Assembly (NCBI RefSeq): GCF_036850765.1
Contig: NC_089490.1
Span: forward strand, 241,366,442 to 241,430,441
DNA from: Saccopteryx bilineata
Taxonomy: Eukaryota; Chordata; Mammalia; Chiroptera; Emballonuridae
Reading direction: 5' to 3'
DNA: 64,000 nt
Shown: positions 1 through 10,709 of the stretch, piece by piece
How the letters are laid out: each line of letters opens with the position of its first letter
Position numbering within the stretch: position 1 is the stretch's first letter
Made by a program: the position numbers and the translations under genes
The notes under the pieces: model-generated
The model's input: the letters and a program-made list of their open reading frames with translations, nothing else
What the model was told of the DNA's origin: nothing
The model's database searches: none

Positions 1-1983
1 TTGCTGAATCCTCTGTGTCTACTCAAGATACTTGGACTGAACCCTGTATCTAGGTTCAGTGGCTAGTTTCTGCTGAGTTGGGGAAAAGGTTTTTCTGGAT
101 CCTTGTCCTGCCAGCATCCCAGAACTGAGCCTCTCAGCTTGGAACCCAAGTTGTTCGCTGCAGGATGTCAACCAGTCCTCCCCGCTCTTTCTCTTTGAGG
201 AAATGATCTTCTGTTCAGCAGTCTCAAGTTGGCAGAAGTCGGCCCCAGGTGTTTGTTCTGGCCCAAAGGCAATTTTTTAAATTGTGAGTTTAGGTGCCAG
301 TATTGAAGTGCTAGAAATATTACACAAAATTTTGGATGTCTGGCTTCTCAGAAAGTGAAAGCTCTATCATCAGGTAGCGTGAACATAGCCCAGAAGGTCC
401 CAGGAGGTATTTGGGTTGGAGAGCAGGTAGCTTGAAATGGTTTGAGCAATACAGATTTTCAGAAGTCTTTATTTATTTATTTTTTTAAGCAAGAGGAGGC
501 AAGGCAGAAAGACAGACTCCATATGTCCCCGACCGGGATCTACCCAGCAAGCCCCATACTGGGGATGCTTTGCCCACCTGGGGCATTGCTCAGCAACCGA
601 GCTATTTTTAGCACCTGAGGTGGAGGCTGTGCAGAGCCATCCTCAGTGCCTGGGGCCAACTCACTCAAATCAATTGAATCAACCAAGCCATGGCTGCAGG
701 AGAAGAGAGAGAGGGGAGGAGGAGAGGTGGAGAAGCAGATGGTTGCTTCTCCTATGTGCCCTGACCAGGAATTGAACCCAGGACATCTGCATGCCAGGCT
801 GACACTTACCACTGAGCCAACATTCCCAGGCCTGGAAGTTCTTTCTAACATAAGCTTCAGGCTACACAGGTTGCTAGTTCCTGGAAGGGGTATCTCTGAG
901 CTGTAAAGTGACTGTTCCAGGCAGAATGGCTAGGGTGCTGGGGGCAGAGAGGGAGCTATCTGCATAATCTGACCCAAGAAGTAGTGGCCTCAATGAGAGT
1001 GGAGAGAAGTCGGGGTTGGCAGGGAGTTTCTCTCTGACCCCAGCGGCTAGGACAGTGGTACCCATGTTGAGGGCAACCATGCTGACTGTTGCCCAAGTGG
1101 AATGAGCTTCCCAGAATGGTAGTGAGCTGTCTGTCACCAGTGGTGTTGAGGTGCAGGAGTTCTGACTCCTGCATTAGGCGGGCACTTGGAGAGATGGTCT
1201 CTGGGGTCCCGTCTACCCTGTGGATGTTGTGGTCCTCAGCCAGGCTGGCTGTTACCTAGTGAGTGCTGGGTGTGCACCTGCTGCTGCGTACGTGCTTTAA
1301 GTCTTCCGGTGGATTCTTCTGATGCCATCATTAATGTGCTGTGTGCTGGGCACTGTGCTGGAGATCTGTCAGGAAACAAAATACAGGCCCCTGCCCTCCT
1401 GGAGCTTCTGTGCTAACTTGCAGGAGACATCGCAGGGATCAAGAAGGTATAGGAACAAATCAGAACCATGTGTTGGGCTGAGTGTGGGCTGGCAGTGGTG
1501 ATGGTCACAGAGTCAGGTGGGCACAGGGATATTTGAATCAAGACCTAAAGCAGCAGGCTAGGAGAAGCAGCCAGTGCAAAGGCCCTGAGGCCTGTGGGAA
1601 GGATGCAGGGATGTCAGTGCCCCTGCAGCTGGGGGCAGGGAGTGTGGTCAGGGTGCTCTGGTGCAGGAAGACCCTGTAGCATCTGTAGGCCCTTGTGAAG
1701 AGTTGAGTGACATGGGAACACAAAGGGGTCCTTGTTTAAGCTTTCCTATGACTGGTGGGCAGTTAGGTCTTGTCACCCAGTTCCTGGGGAGGGAAGGACA
1801 TGCTGCTTTCATCCTCCCATATCAGGCCCACACGGGCTAAGAGGGATGTGACCTTGGTGGGTTGCGTGCAGGCTAGGAGCAACACAGGCTGGGGCTTGTG
1901 GGTCCAGAGGACGTGGTGTGGATATGGGGCAGATTGGCGAGAGAACGTAGCCCCTGAGGCTGTGGCTGTGCCTGTGCCTGCAG
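1..1983 (+). other. PPFIA4: PPFIA4 intron (partial) entering from left edge
   Basis: I find no coding exon here. The exon that should precede the one at 1984, carrying the second SAM domain, is not visible, so the window opens inside an intron. The stretch holds a diverged minus-strand SINE (471-832) and an old L2/MIR-like fragment near 1335-1415 (wording of the 'gtgctgggcactgtgctgg' type). The rest is unique-looking sequence ending in the pyrimidine tract and 'ctgcag' acceptor at 1978-1983. Confidence 0.6.
471..832 (-). mobile_element. SINE, tRNA-headed, diverged copy
   Basis: On the minus strand it reads from a tRNA-like head (A-box 'tggctcagtggtaag', B-box 'gggttcaattcc') through a purine-rich body to an A-rich tail, seen on the plus strand as the T/A-rich run at 471-487. 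It is the same family as the copies at 8311, 13918, 16561, 40401 and 52174, but clearly more diverged. Flanks 'gaagtcttt' (462-470) and 'gaagttcttt' (835-844) may be an imperfect target-site duplication. Confidence 0.85.
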
Positions 1984-2081
1984 AACCAGTCTTCAGTATG
2001 GCATCATGTGTCTGAAAAGGCTCAACTATGACCGGAAGGAGCTGGAGAGGCGGCGGGAGGAGAGCCAGCAGGAGCTGCAGG
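1984..2081 (+). CDS. PPFIA4: PPFIA4 exon: linker before SAM3
   Basis: The acceptor 'ctgcag' ends at 1983. The exon reads (x)[16 protein letters not shown].. and continues as an [12 protein letters not shown] helix. The donor is 'g|gtgagc' with GT at 2082. It ends one base into a codon (g), which joins 'at' of the next exon to give Asp. This strongly charged linker between SAM2 and SAM3 is nearly invariant in liprin-alphas. Confidence 0.92.
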
Positions 2082-5000
2082 GTGAGCGCCTTGGCGGGGT
2101 CCTGGGCCGGGGGGAGGCAGACAGGGTCCACTGCCAGAGGGTACTGCCATCTGGTGGAGAAGGAAGAGCCACGCACGGTTGGGAGCCCAAGCGCAGGGAA
2201 GCCGGGGCTCTGGTCTGGGAGCTCCAGCTCTGTGCCCGGAGGCCTTTCGAGCCTGCTCTCTCTGCTCCTCTTCCTGCCTCCAGATGTGCTGGTCTGGACC
2301 AACGAACAGGTCGTTCATTGGGTCCAGTCCATCGGGCTTCGGGACTATGCGGGGAACCTTCAGGAGAGTGGCGTGCACGGTGCCCTGCTGGCCCTGGACG
2401 AGAACTTTGACCACAACATGCTGGCCCTAGTCCTGCAGATCCCCACACAGAACACCCAGGTGGGCGTCGCTGCCTCGGGCTCCCAGCTCGGTCACTCCAG
2501 CCCTGGTCTTCTCTCCCGGGCTTAGGGAGTGTGGAGGGTTCTTCTGGGAGCTGTGCCTAGGGGATCACAATGTCCCCACACCTCCAAGTGGTACCTGTAC
2601 CTCACCAAGCCCCTAGGGAACAAGCATGTTTCACACACAGAGGGACAGGCATCTTCTGTCCCGTTCCCCCCCCCCCCCCCCCCCCTGTCTGTGGAGCAAA
2701 GGCTCCTGGCCTGCCTTTCCTTTTCCTGTGTTTCTGCCTGACTTTTAGGACTGGCCCTGGGGCCAGGGGGACCCCTAGGTCTCCTCTGTCTCTCACCTCA
2801 GGGCTCTGTTCCTGGGCCCCTGGCTTAGGAAACTAAATGGACCATTGACCCACCCAGAGCTTCTCCCTGTCACAGCCCAGGAGAGTGGACATCTCTGCGA
2901 GCTACATGTCAGCATTATTATTCTGGGGCTGCTGTACAGGAATGTATCTGAATTCTCTTGTACTTGTTTATGTTTGGCCTTCCTACCTTCCTGTTGATAA
3001 TGGACTGACCACCTCTTGTACAAAGTACTTCCTGATTTCATTTGTTCTAAAAATGGTCTTCCTGGCCTCTTCCCAGTCGTCCACGTTTGGGAGGGACGTT
3101 TGTATTCACAGTGCTCAGCTTTTGTGATTTCATAAATTCTGATTCTGTTGCCTCTGGACCCAGGCCTTTGTCCCTGCAGACTCTAAATTCCTTTAGCCTT
3201 TCCTCACACAGACCCCCCTGCCCGGACCATGCTAGCCGCCCTCGTCTGGTCTGGGTGCAGCTGTCAGGTCTGAAATTCAGCCCCAGAGCCAGTGAGCTAT
3301 TCTGGGAGCAGATGTGCTTTGGCTTGCGTGATGGTGGGGCTCTGTTGTCTCAGAATTCTGGGTGTCAGGGTGGCTTTTTGGGGGTGATGGCAGCACACAG
3401 GCACTGTGTCTGATGGGCTGTCTGTAGTCACATGCACTGCACAGGCCCCCGTTTTGTATGAAGAGCATGGGCTTCCCCCTGAGAAGCATTTTTTTCTGTA
3501 CTTGCCCAACTGTAACCTAGATCTGTGAGATGCCTCCAGCCTGAGTTGTGGGCCTTGCCCATCAGTGTCCAGGGGAGAGGGCCCTGGGTACTTGAAATGT
3601 ATGCACTTCTTCTTCCCAGTCATTTAGAAAATTGTTGTGCTGCCAGTCCTGAAGAGGACAAGGTGGCGAATGTTCCCACCCAGAAGTGGGCTTGCATTCT
3701 CCGTCTTGATTCCTGTCTCTGCGAGCCCCCAGCACGGCAAATAGGACCCCCCTACAAGCATGCACAGAGTCCAGACTGCTGTCCAGACATTCTCATCCTC
3801 CCAACCCCTCCATGACTTGGCGGTTAGGGAGGTGGGGTCTGAAGCAGTGGGAATCCTTCACTTAAAATGGTTACAAATATCTGGTGGCATTTTTGAAAAC
3901 TTATTTCTGACATTTCCCAAATCTCCTGAGTTAAATAAATTCCCGGGACTCATGGGATACCAGACCCTAGATCAGAAAACTACGGCCCGCTGGCTGCATG
4001 TGGCCCCCTGAGGCCATTTACCCGGCCCTGCCGCACTTCCGGAGGGGCACCTCTTTCATTGGTGGTCAGTGAGAGGAGCACTGTATGTGGCTCCAACGGT
4101 CTGAGGGACAGTGAACTGGCCCCCTGCGTAAAAAGTTTGGGGACCCCTGCCCTAGACTGAGTGGTCTCCCAAAGTTAAGTGTTTTTTTAAAATTTTTTTT
4201 ATTTATAAATAAATTTTTACCAAAGTTAAGTTTTTGATGTGGAGCTGTATGAAATGTGTTTCTTAAACTTAAATAAGTGAAGTCCCCATTATCCATGGCC
4301 GGTGTGCTCACGTATCCCTCAGAAAGGCATGGTTTTCACTGAAAGACAAATGTGGGTTTTTCTCTCCAGTGGGTAAAGCTGACATGCATGTGTTGTGTGA
4401 TCCTCCCTTTTAAAAAGTTAGTTTCCTGGCCCTGGCTGGTTTGCTCAGTGGTAGAGCATCAGCCCGGGGTGTGATATCCTGGGTTTGATTCCTGGTCAGG
4501 GCACACAGGAGAAGCAACTGTTTCTCCACTCCCCCTTGCTTCTTTCTCTCTGTCTCTTTCTCTCATCTGCTCCTGCAGCCATGGCTCGATTGGAGCGAGC
4601 TGGCCCTGGGTGCTGAGGATGGCTTGGTGGCCTTGCCTCAGGCGCTAAGAAGAGCTCAGTTGTGAGCAATGGAGCAATGCTCCAGATGGGCAGAGCATCA
4701 CCCCCTAGTGGGTTTGCCGGGTAGATCCCCATCGGGTGCATGTGGGAGTCTCTCTGCCTCCCCTCCTCTCCCTGAATAAAAAAAATTTTCTAATTTGTTC
4801 CATAAGAAAGGTCTCAAAAGTTTAGTGTTGACTTGTGTGAGGGCACTGAGGTTTGCTTGAAGGAACAGATTAGTTAGTGGGTTAAATGCTCTGCCCTTGG
4901 ACCCCTGGGAAAGGGTGGCAGACAGATGGCATACAGGTCACTAACTACAGCCCTCCCATCTCTCCCTCTCTTCCTGTGGCTCCAGGCACGTCAGGTGTTG

Positions 5001-6463
5001 GAGAGAGAGTTCAACAACCTGCTGGCCTTGGGCACAGACCGGAAGTTAGATGACGTGAGTGTCTGTGTGTCAGAGGCCTTGGGTCTGGTCACTGGGTTTG
5101 TTGGGTTGAAGTTTGTGGGTTGTTTCCTCTTTCCTGGGGCTGATGCTGGTGGGTGGCCTAAAGAAAGAATTGTAGGGATGGGGATGCCACTGGTGGGGAG
5201 GTATGGCCAGTCCCCCCAGCCACTGAGAACCCCTCCCTGGAATGCAGCAAAGGCTGCTATGTGTTCCTCCTCATCAGCCACACAGGCTAGGCTCCCCGAG
5301 GCCATCCCCCTGGATCAGATGTTTCTCACCTTCCAGACCTGCATGGAATGCTGCCAGCAGCCCCAGGGCCAGGGGTGGTGTGCAGGGGAGGAATGCTAAG
5401 GTCTCTGAGTAGCAGGTTCGCTCACTGGCTCCCTGGCCAAGCCAATGCAGCCGAGCAAGTGGCTCAGGCTTGCATGGCAGCTTCTCCTGGTTCCACTCTC
5501 CTGTCCACTTCCTACCAACTGATGGTTTCCTCTTTCAACCCCAGCCTTGCTCCTCAGGGCTGACCCCTGGGTTTCTTGGTGAATACTTCCCATAGCTGAC
5601 AGAGAGGAGGAATACTTGCAAGGTCATGCGGTGTCCCAAACCCAGTTTGAGGTGACTGGGCCTGGCAGGCAAATGTTCAACTGCAAGATGGTGACAGGGG
5701 ACCCTCCCATCTCAGAATTTCAGCCATAAGGCAGCCCTCCACCTCAGCTTGTTCATTTTACAGTTGGAGAAACTGAGGGCCAGATGTATACACCCTCCTT
5801 CCCTCTGGGACGTGAGTGGCACCCCCAGAAGCAGTTGTGATCCCCCTCCCCCAGGCAGGGAGTGAAGGTGGCATTTCCAATGTGTCCTCACTGCAGGGGG
5901 AGGACAAGGTGTTCCGCCGTGCACCCTCCTGGAGGAAGCGCTTCCGGCCACGGGACCTCCCAAGCGGCATGCTCAGCGTGTCCACTCTGGGGTCCCTGCA
6001 GCCTCCACCAGCCCCGCCAAATAAGATCACGCCCGAAGGTGAGTGAGGGCTGGCTGCCTGCTCGCTCCCCGATGCTTCACTGACCCTGATGTGCCTAGAC
6101 CGGGGAGCGCTGACACTAACCCACCCTGTGTGTTCTCCCGGCTGGCCGATTCCTCGCCGGGACGGCAGGGGCGCACAGACCGGAGACCTCCACAGTGCGG
6201 ACCTACTCCTGCTGACCCCTCCCGCCCGGGTCTGGCCGTGTGCCTGTGGCGAGGGGTAAGTGGGCCAGGCCCAGACCCATGGCCTCCTGCGCCCTTGCCG
6301 TCCTGGGTGCTCTGGCCGCTGTGCTTTGACCAACCTGGCGCTCTGCTTGCTACACAAGCCCTCAGCCCCAGCTCCCTGCACTGACTCCCTGCTGACCCTT
6401 GTCTCTCCTTTAGCTCACTCCCACTATCTCTACGGACACATGCTCTCCGCCTTCCGGGACTAG
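1984..6463 (+). CDS. PPFIA4: Liprin-alpha-4, C-terminal part (five coding exons)
   Basis: Liprin-alpha proteins are cytoplasmic scaffolds that organise presynaptic active zones and bind LAR-type receptor phosphatases and kinesin KIF1A. The visible exons are 1984-2081, 2284-2459, 4986-5054, 5897-6038 and 6414-6463. All have GT-AG borders and matching phases, and they join into one frame ending at TAG 6461-6463. The product holds the linker '[19 protein letters not shown]', the third SAM domain, and the family tail with '[15 protein letters not shown]'. The N-terminal coiled coils and first two SAM domains lie off the left edge. Assignment to paralogue 4 rather than alpha-1, -2 or -3 rests on the neighbours MYOG and ADORA1, as in human 1q32.1, and on the short loop between 'RKRFRP' and 'VSTLG'. 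Confidence 0.93.
2284..2459 (+). CDS. PPFIA4: PPFIA4 exon: third SAM domain core
   Basis: The acceptor is 'ctccag' at 2278-2283 and the donor 'cag|gtgggc' has GT at 2460. The frame reads [20 protein letters not shown].. and continues through '[16 protein letters not shown]' to 'IPTQNTQ'. This is the SAM3 fold used for partner binding in the liprin C-terminal module. It ends in phase 0. Confidence 0.95.
2666..2685 (+). repeat. Poly-C homopolymer, about 20 bases
   Basis: This is an uninterrupted run of C on the plus strand. Similar runs of 11-14 C occur at 24659-24669, 32772-32783, 39554-39565, 46511-46524 and 63006-63019. The exact lengths are prone to sequencing error. Confidence 0.9.
3973..4149 (-). 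mobile_element. hAT-type non-autonomous DNA transposon (MITE)
   Basis: The element runs from 'cagaaaactacggcc' to 'ggggacccctg' and is flanked by an 8-bp duplication, ccctagat (3965-3972) and ccctagac (4150-4157), which differs only in the last base. An 8-bp duplication and CAG...CTG ends are the hAT signature. Read on the minus strand it starts 'caggggtccccaaac', like many mammalian hAT-derived short elements. There is no transposase frame. Confidence 0.75.
4180..4219. mobile_element. Tiny A/T-rich insertion with target-site duplication
   Basis: A 40-bp A/T-only-like segment lies between two exact copies of 'ccaaagttaag' (4169-4179 and 4220-4230). The duplication indicates a LINE-driven insertion carrying essentially only a poly(A)-like tail (minus-strand orientation), that is, an extreme 5' truncation. 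Confidence 0.6.
4431..4789 (+). mobile_element. SINE, tRNA-headed, diverged copy
   Basis: The head 'ccctggctggtttgctcagtg' has an A-box and the B-box 'gggtttgattcc'. A CT-rich body follows, then an inverted 'ccccctagtgggtttgccgggtag' segment, 'gggagtctctctgcctcc', and the A-rich tail 'aataaaaaaaat'. It is an older member of the family that has young minus-strand copies elsewhere in the window. Confidence 0.85.
4986..5054 (+). CDS. PPFIA4: PPFIA4 exon: end of SAM3
   Basis: The acceptor 'ctccag' ends at 4985 and the donor 'gac|gtgagt' has GT at 5055. The 23 codons read [17 protein letters not shown] and then DRKLDD, the conserved helix closing SAM3. Both borders are phase 0. Confidence 0.93.
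5055..5896 (+). other. PPFIA4: PPFIA4 intron
   Basis: No exon is visible. A minus-strand MIR-like fragment ('cattttacagttggagaaactg') lies near 5750-5790. The intron ends with the acceptor 'ctgcag' at 5891-5896. Confidence 0.6.
5897..6038 (+). CDS. PPFIA4: PPFIA4 penultimate coding exon
   Basis: The frame reads [20 protein letters not shown], then a short loop, then '[16 protein letters not shown]'. The [18 protein letters not shown] block is a liprin-alpha hallmark. The loop 'DLPSGMLS' is shorter than the HHGRG-containing loop I recall in other paralogues. The donor 'g|gtgagt' has GT at 6039, leaving phase 1. Confidence 0.93.
6414..6463 (+). CDS. PPFIA4: PPFIA4 last coding exon
   Basis: The acceptor is 'cctttag' (AG at 6412-6413). 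The split Ala codon is completed and followed by [15 protein letters not shown] and TAG at 6461-6463. No PDZ-ligand tail follows FRD before the stop. Confidence 0.93.
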
Positions 6464-8290
6464 CCTCCTGCTGGACCTCCCAGGGCTCCTCGCCTCCTCA
6501 GGGGCTCAGCAGTTGCCCTGGATCTCAGAATACACTTGTCCACCCCATCTCCGGTGGGTGTGGCCAGGTCTCTTGACATGCGGACTCTGCAGGAGGCAGA
6601 AGCCAACAAGCCCCACCGGGGTAGGAAGGCTTAACTCCACCTTCCTTTTCTGGTCCTGCCCGGCCTGCACGTTAGGCCACACAGGGTCCAGACCAGATTC
6701 TGTACCGAGGGCTGGGGACTGCCTTGCCAAGACAAGGGCACTTCCTGCTCTGCTGTGCTTGGGCTCTTTGGCCTCTGGCACTGCCCCTGTGCCCCAGGAC
6801 TACTGCAGGGAGGGGATGGTGAGGCCGGGGAGGAGATCCCAGGCCCCGGCTGAAGCTGAATCCCACATGTGAGTTTGAGAAGAATCTAAGAGAAATGGAC
6901 CCCTGAGCTTTGGGCCAGGGGCTGGGGTATGGCAACTCTCAGCCCCCTCAGTGAGGCGAGACACAAGCCAGCCAGCTGAAAGAGAACCAAAGGCCTGGCT
7001 GGGGTGGCCTCACCCCAAAGGGCAGTGGAAATGCTTCCTGCCCAGCATGGGGCAGAGCTGCCGCTGGGCAGGGGCGGGGTCTGTGGACCTCAGCTCTGGG
7101 GCAGCACAGAGCTAATCACTGGGCACTGCCAGCTCTGCTTTCGCACCCTGTCCCTTGCTGTCCCCCTTGGCGCATTCTGTAGTGATCCCAGCCCCATAAC
7201 AATGTGCCTGATGGTGGATTGAATATGCACTGACCTGAATGTCTGGTGTGGGGACAAGGTAGACCTAACCTTCCTTTCCCTCATCTCCTGGGAACAATGT
7301 AAGCCTTCCCTTTAAGTGAGTCAGGCCCAGGCCTAGGTTCTGGAATGTTGGTAAGGGCCGCCCCTCTCCTGCTTGTCCCATGGACCACCCCTCACTCAGG
7401 GCTCTCTGCGAGCAGGGCCTGCCTCCTCCAGAAACTCCTGAGACCTTCCAGCTTCTCCCAAGTTCATAGCTTCCCCCGCAGCATGGGGGCAGCCAGGGCT
7501 GTGGGTGCAGATCCTGGTTTGGTAGAAACGGCAATCCCAAGAACCCTCTTCTTCACCCGCTTCCTCACACTGCCAAGGTGCCTGAAGTGTTTGGGACCCA
7601 AGTTCAGGACGAGGTGATGGAACCCAGGGCTTCATCTGAGTGAGGGCAGAGGCAGGTGTGCAGAGGGGCCACACTTCCCGCAGGTGGCTGAGTGGCTGGT
7701 TTGTAACCCAATGGGCTTGGGTTCTGAGCGAGGCTGGGCTAGCAGGTGGGGCAGTGCCAGGTGACATCTCAGTAGAGGAGAGGTCCGCTGGGCATCATTC
7801 ACTGCAGCAATGAGTGGGAGGGGGGAAGAAGCCCATCATTTGGTGACAGACATGCTGACTGAGGAGAAACCCTGAATCCTAGGCTGGTAGAGTTGGGGAC
7901 CACAGGCCTGGGGCTCTGTTGGGACCCGATGAGCTCATAAGTGAGAGATTCGACCACAGACCATCCTCCACACCCTCCATGGTGGTTGTGTCATAAGGTA
8001 GCAACTGGTGGAACCTGGGTCCCTTCAGGGCATCTTGGAAGCATTTTAGGGAGGTGATGGAAGAGAGAAACCTCTGGTCAATGATGGGAGGTTGTTGTCT
8101 GCTGACCAGACAAGACCTGTTGCCCTGATAAGTATATGCGTTGCAGAGTCCCCAGTGACCCGAGCCCCTACCCAGCCTCCTGCACCTTGTCAGGTCTCCC
8201 CAGGACTGTACTGGCCTGGAGCATCAGGAGTGGGTGCCTATGTATATGTGCGTGTATGTTCCAATAAACAACCTGGTTTTAAGACAGCTT
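6464..8290 (+). other. PPFIA4: PPFIA4 3' UTR (inferred extent)
   Basis: This non-coding sequence downstream of the stop has no repeat that I recognise, and it runs to a canonical AATAAA at 8263-8268. The extent is inferred from that signal. No earlier canonical signal stands out, so the UTR would be about 1.8 kb. Confidence 0.55.
8263..8268 (+). terminator. PPFIA4: Poly(A) signal AATAAA, candidate PPFIA4 end
   Basis: 'ccaataaacaacctgg' is the first canonical AATAAA on the plus strand after the PPFIA4 stop. A SINE was inserted about 40 bases downstream (8311), at or just beyond the expected cleavage zone, so the GU-rich downstream element may have been displaced. Confidence 0.6.
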
Positions 8291-8310
8291 ACAAATGCCT
8301 CTGGTCTTTT

Positions 8311-8708
8311 TTTTTTTTTTTTTTTTTTGTATTTTTCCGAAGCTGGAAACGGGGAGAGACAGTCAGACTCCCGCATGCGCCCCACCGGGATCCACCCGGC
8401 ACACCCACCAGGGGGCAACGCTCTGCCCACCAGGGGGCGATGCTCTGCCCCTCCAGGGCGTTGCTCTGTTGCGACCAGAGCCACTCCAGCGCCTGGGGCA
8501 GAGGCCAAGGAGCCATCCCCAGCGCCCGGGCCATCCCCGCTCCAATGGAGCCTCGGCTGTGGGAGGGGAAGAGAGAGATAGAGAGGAAGGAGAGGGGGAG
8601 GGGTGGAGAAGCAGACGGGCGCTTCCCCTGTGTGCCCTGGCCGGGAATCGAACCCGGGACTTCCGCACGCCAGGCCGACGCTCTACCACTGAGCCAACCG
8701 GCCAGGGC
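8311..8708 (-). mobile_element. SINE, tRNA-headed, fairly young copy
   Basis: It is in minus orientation, with a poly-T run on the plus strand at about 8308-8328 and the head complement 'gaatcgaacccgggac...gagccaaccggccaggg' at 8646-8707. Flanking copies of 'ctggtctttt' (8301-8310 and 8709-8718) form the target-site duplication. Confidence 0.92.
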
Positions 8709-8718
8709 CTGGTCTTTT

Positions 8719-10709
8719 TTTTTTAACTAGGAGCTCACCTGTCATGTCCAGCTTCCTTCACAACCCTTGGGGCTGGTGGACCCTGGGAAGTAAGTATCAG
8801 AGTTGTGAAAACTGGTCACGTACATAACCACAGGCTGAGATAGCCTGACCGCTGGCCCGATGTCTCCTCTCCCCAGTAATTCTCTTACCTTTGTGGCCCA
8901 ATTCCCTTGGTTCATGACTCGGCAATACTTAGTTAACCAGTTTGATTTATTGCAGGTGCTTCTGCTGGGGACCAGAACTTAAGCTGATTTCTCTAAAGAG
9001 CTACCACTCATACTAACCCTTATCTGTGATGTCATTGTGAAGGCCAAGCGCCTGTTGATTTGGGGAAGTCCCTGAGCCTCAGTGACAACCGCGAGGATGG
9101 CAAAGCTGGCTGTCACACCCGTGACGTCCGACAGTTTCTTCCTCCCAGATAGGAGGCTCAAGGACTTACAGACTATGAAACAGGTGAGTGAGTAGGCAGT
9201 GGCTGCACCTGACTGGGCCCAGGAAGCACCAACCTGAATAGCCATTGCCGAGGACTGCTCGTTCTTACCATCTAACCAGGTTGTGAATGTGAACTTCAGT
9301 TTTCAACTGACGTGATAACTGAAGAGGAATAAGCTTAGAAAATGTATCCAGCACCTCCAGAGCCCATCAGCTCCTTAACAAAGATGGGGCTAGCGCAAGC
9401 CCCAGCTGGGGGCCCACTGAGAGCAGCAGGATAGTGTACCCTTCGGAGCCTGGGAGGCATCAGGGCAGAGAAGTGGGCCTGAGCACCCTCATCTCCAAGG
9501 GCAGTGAGTCAGGGAAGGCTGACAGTCCTGGAACCGACCCGGTGTTCCCTGCGTCCTTCCCAGAAGCTGTGACTGAACAGGGATGCAGACTCAGGGCAGG
9601 TAGGCCAACCTGGGCTTCCCAACGGGCCCAGCCCCAGCAGGCTGTTTGGGATGAGCCACCCTCCCCGGGACCTGAGCCTGCTCTGAGGCCTCCTCCTTTT
9701 CTTTATGCAGAGCTTCTGGGGGAACCCTGAGGGCCACGTGTTGAGCCCCCTCTTCAGGAGCAAGTCAAGAGGTCAGGTGTGGGGGAGATGACCCCGTTGA
9801 GCCTCGTGGGCACCAGAAGCCAGTAAGTTTGGGTCCCAATCGTCAAGGGCTCCGGAGACCTGAGCAGTGCTGGAGTCCACCCACTCTCAGTCCCCACACT
9901 TCTGTGATGATCCTGAAATTTATAATTCACAGGGAGTCAGATAAGCTTAGTCTGAAGCAGTTGGAATTAATAAACTTTTAGAAGATGTTCATGATCCATT
10001 GAAATTCTCGCTCCTGATACCTCCCCAGTTGACCCTCATGCAGTCTCATTCCAGAATCCTGGTTCTCCCTCAGGAAGCCTGTCTGGAGGACAGCAGCCTG
10101 GGACCCTCTTCCTGCCGTTGTCCTTACTGAACCTCCACCCCCACCCAGCTGAGTGTCCTTCATCTTCTGAGCTGCAGGTAGGGCAAGTCCCCTTCTGCCT
10201 GGACCAAGGGCAGGGTGTGGGGAGGGATATGCTAGTTGGCCTGCATGGAAGGGACAGCGTTTGACCCCAGCGAGCCTGATTTACCACCCCCCCACTTTCC
10301 CACAGGGCTCCTGGTCATGCCACCAGAGATGAGGCAGGGACTGGGGGGCACCCACAAGTTTCTGCTGCGCCCCTGCCCATGGGCTGTGAGCTGAGCAGTG
10401 GGCCTGTGTTCAGTGACCTGGAGGACCAGATGGGAGGATAAATGCAGTGCACAGTGTCAGGAGTGAAAGGGTGATGGGCACTGAGCAGGGTAGACCTCTG
10501 GTGTGTGGTCTTCACCCAGACTGTGGACCAGATCTGGCTTTCTCTGTCATGGTAGAAAGCAGGGATCCCAGAGCCCAGTGACCACCAACAACAGGTGCCC
10601 ATGACATTTCTGCAGCACCAGGTCCAGGTCTTGGAGGGCCCACCCTGGGGGGGTGTCAGGACTGAGGGGTGGGGCTGCGGGCATCCCTCTAGCTTCATCA
10701 TTATAGACA
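8719..10709. other. Intergenic, PPFIA4 to MYOG
   Basis: This 2 kb lies between the two convergent 3' ends. I see no convincing exon, SINE or DNA transposon. Open frames here are short and have no recognisable protein motif. Confidence 0.5.

Larger units (their letters stand above)
2460..4985 (+). other. PPFIA4: PPFIA4 intron with small transposon relics
   Basis: This 2.5 kb intron has no coding signal of its own. It holds a 20-base C homopolymer (2666-2685), a 177-bp hAT-type element (3973-4149), a 40-bp A/T insertion flanked by an 11-bp direct repeat (4169-4230) and a plus-strand SINE (about 4431-4789). The remainder looks unique. Confidence 0.7.

Noticed and set aside
4431..4505. tRNA-like sequence (also at 8630-8708, 14265-14340, 16885-16955, 40750-40820, 43871-43945)
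   Set aside because: The A- and B-boxes belong to SINE heads. Each continues into a SINE body and tail and is not a free tRNA gene.
5758..6381. 207-codon minus-strand open frame opposite PPFIA4
   Set aside because: It is the antisense shadow of a GC-rich PPFIA4 exon and flanking intron, with no protein motif and no splice or promoter support.
8092..8730. 212-codon plus-strand open frame
   Set aside because: Most of it runs through the antisense side of a SINE, including its poly-T; the same frame pattern recurs in other SINE copies. It is not a gene.
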